From Anaeramoeba flamelloides (taxonomy: Eukaryota; Metamonada; Anaeramoebidae), in the NCBI GenBank assembly GCA_027625915.1, contig JANTQA010000036.1:987501-1051500 (forward strand): a stretch of 64,000 bases of DNA, in the 5' to 3' direction. Below, one piece after another: positions 60,801-64,000 of this stretch. The first letter of the stretch is position 1, and each line of letters begins with the position of its first letter. The notes under the pieces were generated by a model. The model did not search any database. It saw only the letters and a list, made by a program, of their open reading frames with translations, and was not told where the DNA came from. Both the position numbers and the translations under genes were made by a program.

Positions 60801-62972
60801 TATTTTCTTTGTTAACTTGAATTAATTTGTTAATATCCATTATATGCCAAAATCGACAATCATCAAAATATTGACATGTTTAAATTCGACTATAAAGAGT
60901 GCGATGATTTTTGATATTCACAATATATAAAGAAGTATGTAGATTTTTCAATTGTTCTTGAGTAAATTTTATCTATTAAATAAACTCTTTTTCAGTCAAA
61001 GTGGTATCCAAAAAAAAGCATTTTTTTTCAAATATCAATTATTTTTTATAATTGAACTTTGAAGAACAAATAAGAAAAAAGAAGTATAAAACACATCAAA
61101 GAATAGTTGGTACCCGTCTGAAATAAAACTAAAAAAATCAATAGCTTTTCTAAAAAATAGAAAAACCCAAATATTAGTGACTCCAGTTGAAAAAAAACAA
61201 TGTTCATTTTGATCTTCAATTGAAGATCAAAAGAAAATCCCAATAGAAATAAATTTTATTTCTCTACTTTCATTTTTACTGTTTCAGTAACCTTAGAAGA
61301 ACACGTTTTTACCAAGTGACTATCGATCTTGCAATAAAAAAAAAATTTGTAAAAGAATTAGGTGAAAAAAAAAATCGAAAAAAAAAAAAAAAAATGTGAA
61401 ACAAAAGTGTAAATATGGAATGTTGTAAAAAAAAGAATTTTTACACTTTTAGAGATAAATAAAGAGTTCCCTGCAATTACTCACAATTTGGTAATGGTAA
61501 ACGATATACCCCTGCTTTTATTTTTGAGCTCAAAGGGGTTTTAAATATAAAATCGTTTGTTAAATACCAATACATTGTTTGAAAAATGATTTTTTTTAAA
61601 AAAAATTGAAAGATTGGTGTTCAACAAACGATTTTTTGATTAAAATTATTATTAGTCAATTAATATAATCATATATTATATTTACAATAACTAAATTGTG
61701 GGTAATCGCATGAAACTCTTTATTTATCTCTAAAAGTGCAAAAACTCTATTTTTTACAAAATTCATATTTACTCTTGTGAATGAGAAAAAAATGAGAAAA
61801 AATGATTTCAATTTTGAAAATTTCCAAAATAAATTTTTCTTCTAATATCGATTCTAACCCTTTAGACACGTGTAATCCACTCCCTACCCTACAACTGAAC
61901 TCCTTTGAATGGAAAATGGTTTAGTAGCGAATTTTCCGAAATTTTCAAAAATCAAACATTCTCAAAATAGATGATTATTATGTAATCTGGTGAGTGTAAA
62001 AACAATTGATTTTTCTTGAGTGTTGTGGTAGTTATTTTAACAGAGATCAGGAAGTAAAATATTGTCTTTGAACTTTTTGACAAAAAGTACGATAAAGTGC
62101 AATCAAATTTCTAAATATTTCAAAAAATATCTGAAAAATAATCATTTTTGAATCATATAAATGATCAACAAAACTGTGAAAAATCTATAATTTTGTAATC
62201 TGAATTAATCTTGAAAAGATCGAAAAATATACATATCTCTTGGGAATATCAAATTTTATCTCACTCTTTAGAGTCGAATTTGAGTATGCCAAAATATTGA
62301 AAATCGTCGATATCAGATCTTGGAGGCATAAGGTATATACACTTTTCAAATATTTTTACAGGATGTGTAATCGTTCGAAAACGATCGGTGTATTCTTTTA
62401 TTTCTAAATCAGAATTGTTTTGCAGAAATCGCAAGATTTTTTTTATTTTTTTTTTTTTGTATTCTTATCAGATGCAATATAATATCTTTTTAAATGGTTT
62501 GTAAAATTTCTAAAAACGATCAATTTAAAATTTTCATTTAAAAAGTGAATTTTGTGCTTTTTATCAATGATTTAAACATATTTAAATTTGGACAAAATCA
62601 AAGCCTTGTTTTCAAATGAATAAAATTAATGTTAAATAATTTTATTCAGGGTTTAAACTGGAAAGCGAGATCAATCTGAAGAAAAAAAAAAAAATAATAT
62701 CAGGGTTTTTATCTTTTGTTATAGAATTCAAGAATTAAAATAATAAGAATATATTAATGAAGAAAAATAACACATACTTGCGGTGGTTTTGTAAATTTTT
62801 TTTTGATTTCTTCTATAGATATCTTAGAATCCTCGATTATTGGCATTTTTTGTTTCTTCTTATTCTCAACAATAATCTTTTTCATTTTATTTAGACATTT
62901 AACAGTTTTTTGGTAAAATTTTGTTAAAGGTATATAATCAACATGCTCATTTGATGTGCAGAATAAAATTTT
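57813..62972 (-). CDS. FGD-like RhoGEF (DH end, PH, FYVE), 5' end missing
   Basis: Three exons joined by consensus splice sites. Exon a (62972-62778; acceptor AATAG, donor GTATGT) reads EHVDYIPLTKFYQKTV...LNKMKKIIVENKKK, which fits the last DH helices (HxDY motif). A 3.9-kb intron follows. Exon b (58831-58388) is a PH domain: FLLQASVLKISRKKPQKRFL, FLFNDILII, SFRVFFDKKEEKDLWLHSI, then the start of a FYVE finger (PVWMFNGESIECIICKESFT). A 98-nt intron (58387-58290, GTATGG...TATAG) splits RRKRR|HHCRLCGG. Exon c (58289-57813) completes all eight FYVE Cys (VCSKC, RICDVC) and ends in an Asn/Lys/Glu-rich tail. Phases agree; 371 residues are seen. Role: exchange factor for a Rho GTPase at PI3P-containing endosomal membranes. 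The WxxD part of the finger is not canonical. The catalytic start of DH is not found here and may lie beyond the window. Confidence 0.85.
60228..60545. repeat. Large inverted repeat built from R1 units
   Basis: Left arm 60228-60345 carries CGTTAGGTTTTCTTGAG, GTGAAGTGTCCTAGGTTTTT and a second unit. Right arm about 60375-60545 carries four units in the opposite orientation (CTCAAAAAAACCTAACG, CAGGACACTTCACAAATAAA). Same family as 1-110. It lies in the large intron of the RhoGEF gene, next to a CACTCTTCGGTACTCTAAGG tail (about 60630) shared with R2 repeats. Confidence 0.8.
60835..62340. mobile_element. 1.5-kb element with about 130-bp inverted ends and a nested MITE
   Basis: 60841-60985 and the reverse complement of 62200-62335 align over most of their length (AAATTCGACTATAAAGAGTG versus AAATTCGACTCTAAAGAGTG; TTTTTGATATTC versus AAATTTGATATTC). 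Between them lies the MITE 61402-61779 and A/T-rich DNA without a transposase-like frame. It looks like a non-autonomous foldback or DNA transposon into which the MITE later inserted. Confidence 0.65.
61402..61779. mobile_element. MITE family 3
   Basis: 378 bp with terminal inverted repeats of about 87 bp: left CAAAAGTGTAAATATGGAAT then ACTTTTAGAGATAAATAAAG and TTACTCACAATT; the complement of the right end has the same words with few changes. No ORF; no clear target duplication. It lies within the larger inverted-repeat element and within an intron. Confidence 0.9.
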
Positions 62973-64000
62973 CTATTATAAATTAATAATGTGGAATTTT
63001 TTTGAAAATAAAAATGTCAAGTTAAAGATTGTATTTATGATAAAAATATTTTTTGTAGTTGAAAATTTTTTCTGTAAAAATAGAAAATTCAAAAAGGGAA
63101 AAAACTATTTTTTTTATGTAAAATATTTTGAAGAATGAGAAATTTTTAGATAAAATAGTCCTAGATCAATTATAGTATTCAATTTGCATGTGAAAAAAAA
63201 TATGCAATGAAAAGATCTATGCTTAATTGGTGACTAGGGAATTTAGAAAAAAACAAAACAAATAAAAATATAAAATAACTAGAATTAATTTTTTTTTTTC
63301 ATTAATAAAACAGTTATAATAATAATAATATACTTTGATTCAATTTTGAAATCTTTTTGGTTTTCAAATATATTTTTGTTTTTATTTTTTACATTTTTTA
63401 GTTATTTGTTTTCATTTTGTTTTTGTAATAATGCAATTTGATCTTTTCATTGAGATCTGAAATTTTTTTGAATGATCAATATTAAGTTATAATTTAGTTC
63501 CTGTAAATAGAAAAACAAATAAAGGTAATTGATGGTATCCTAGATATTGATCGATCGATATTTGTTACTAGATTTTTTAACTAAATTACCAATACTTTTT
63601 TTTTTTTTTTTTTTTGTGCCCGTTCCAAAGTTAAGGGGACAATTTTTTTTTTATTTGTATTTATTATTTATTATTTTTTGTTTTCTTGTTTATTCCCAAA
63701 CAAAAATAACGAATGAGACCAGATCTTTACATATATGATAAGTTATCAATTTTTATTGCTTATACTTTTTACTTTTTCTAAAATCCCTTTTTTAAGTTTT
63801 TGGGTTCCTTAGGTTCCTTAGGTCCCCCCTCTTTTTGTATTTTTAGGTGTTTGGGGAAGGTAAAAGTCAGAAAAAATCTTTATAAGAATTGATAAACTTG
63901 TTCATGATTAGATCTTGGACTAACTTGATCATGTTAGTCCAAGATCTAAAATGAATTTAACTGGAATTATGCAACCGAAGAGAACCGAATCCAACAGATA
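62973..64000. other. Region upstream of the visible RhoGEF exons
   Basis: Probably intron or 5' part of the RhoGEF gene. It contains a LINE-derived fragment (about 63450-63595, with GATCGATCGATATTTGTTAC) and a strong hairpin (63908-63949). I could not find exons for the N-terminal part of DH. Confidence 0.45.
63908..63949. repeat. Perfect 17-bp inverted repeat (hairpin)
   Basis: TTAGATCTTGGACTAAC, an 8-nt spacer TTGATCAT, then its exact complement GTTAGTCCAAGATCTAA. Its balanced base composition stands out from the surroundings. It could be a fossil terminal repeat, a structured RNA element or a protein-binding palindrome. Confidence 0.95.

Noticed and set aside
1-64000. Bacterial-type systems: CRISPR array, operon, toxin-antitoxin, prophage
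   Set aside because: All clear genes are eukaryotic with GT-AG introns; the regular repeats found are microsatellites or transposon relics.

Overview
This is a very AT-rich stretch of a eukaryotic nuclear genome. It holds nine recognisable protein genes, GT-AG spliceosomal introns (98 nt to about 3.9 kb) and the standard stop codons. Long A/T runs, Asn-, Lys/Glu- and Ser/Glu-rich low-complexity tracts, and the gene mix (Rac GTPase, FGD-type RhoGEF, PH/coiled-coil protein, ankyrin-BTB protein, aberrant actin) suggest a free-living amoeboid protist. Anaeramoeba is my best guess and a Dictyostelium-like amoebozoan an alternative; this is inference from style, not a database match.

Layout: importin-7/8-type receptor (+, 5' end missing) at 1.35-3.66 kb; casein kinase 1 (-, 3 exons) at 6.57-11.98 kb; divergent actin-like gene (+) at 15.9-17.25 kb; Rac-type GTPase (-) at 23.3-23.9 kb; uridine kinase (+, 3 exons) at 29.6-32.3 kb; RS-domain splicing factor with RRM and UHM (-, 2 exons) at 36.2-41.6 kb; ankyrin plus tandem-BTB protein (+) at 46.7-49.9 kb; PH/coiled-coil protein (+) at 51.8-54.3 kb; FGD-like DH-PH-FYVE RhoGEF (-, three exons seen, 5' end missing) at 57.8-63.0 kb. 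Several products (Rac, RhoGEF, actin-like, PH protein) belong to membrane/cytoskeleton signalling, but nothing shows they are co-regulated.

Between and inside the genes lie many short mobile-element relics: LINE pieces with readable reverse-transcriptase or C-terminal zinc-knuckle peptides; a well-preserved tRNA-derived SINE with A tail and an 18-bp target duplication; at least four MITE-like terminal-inverted-repeat families, two of them with three copies each here; a larger inverted-repeat element with a MITE nested in it; and two further dispersed repeat families. Two isolated fragments may be RhoGEF DH-domain debris.

Three genes (CK1, actin-like, PH protein) change reading frame inside a long adenine or purine run, with clearly coding sequence on both sides. 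Either the assembly miscounts homopolymers or the cell tolerates or uses slippage. I saw no CRISPR array, operon, rRNA or intact tRNA gene, and nothing that amounts to a wholly new multi-gene system. The most unusual items are the actin-like protein with altered nucleotide-site residues and a KE-rich insertion, and the 12-unit pentamer repeat abutting a splice acceptor.
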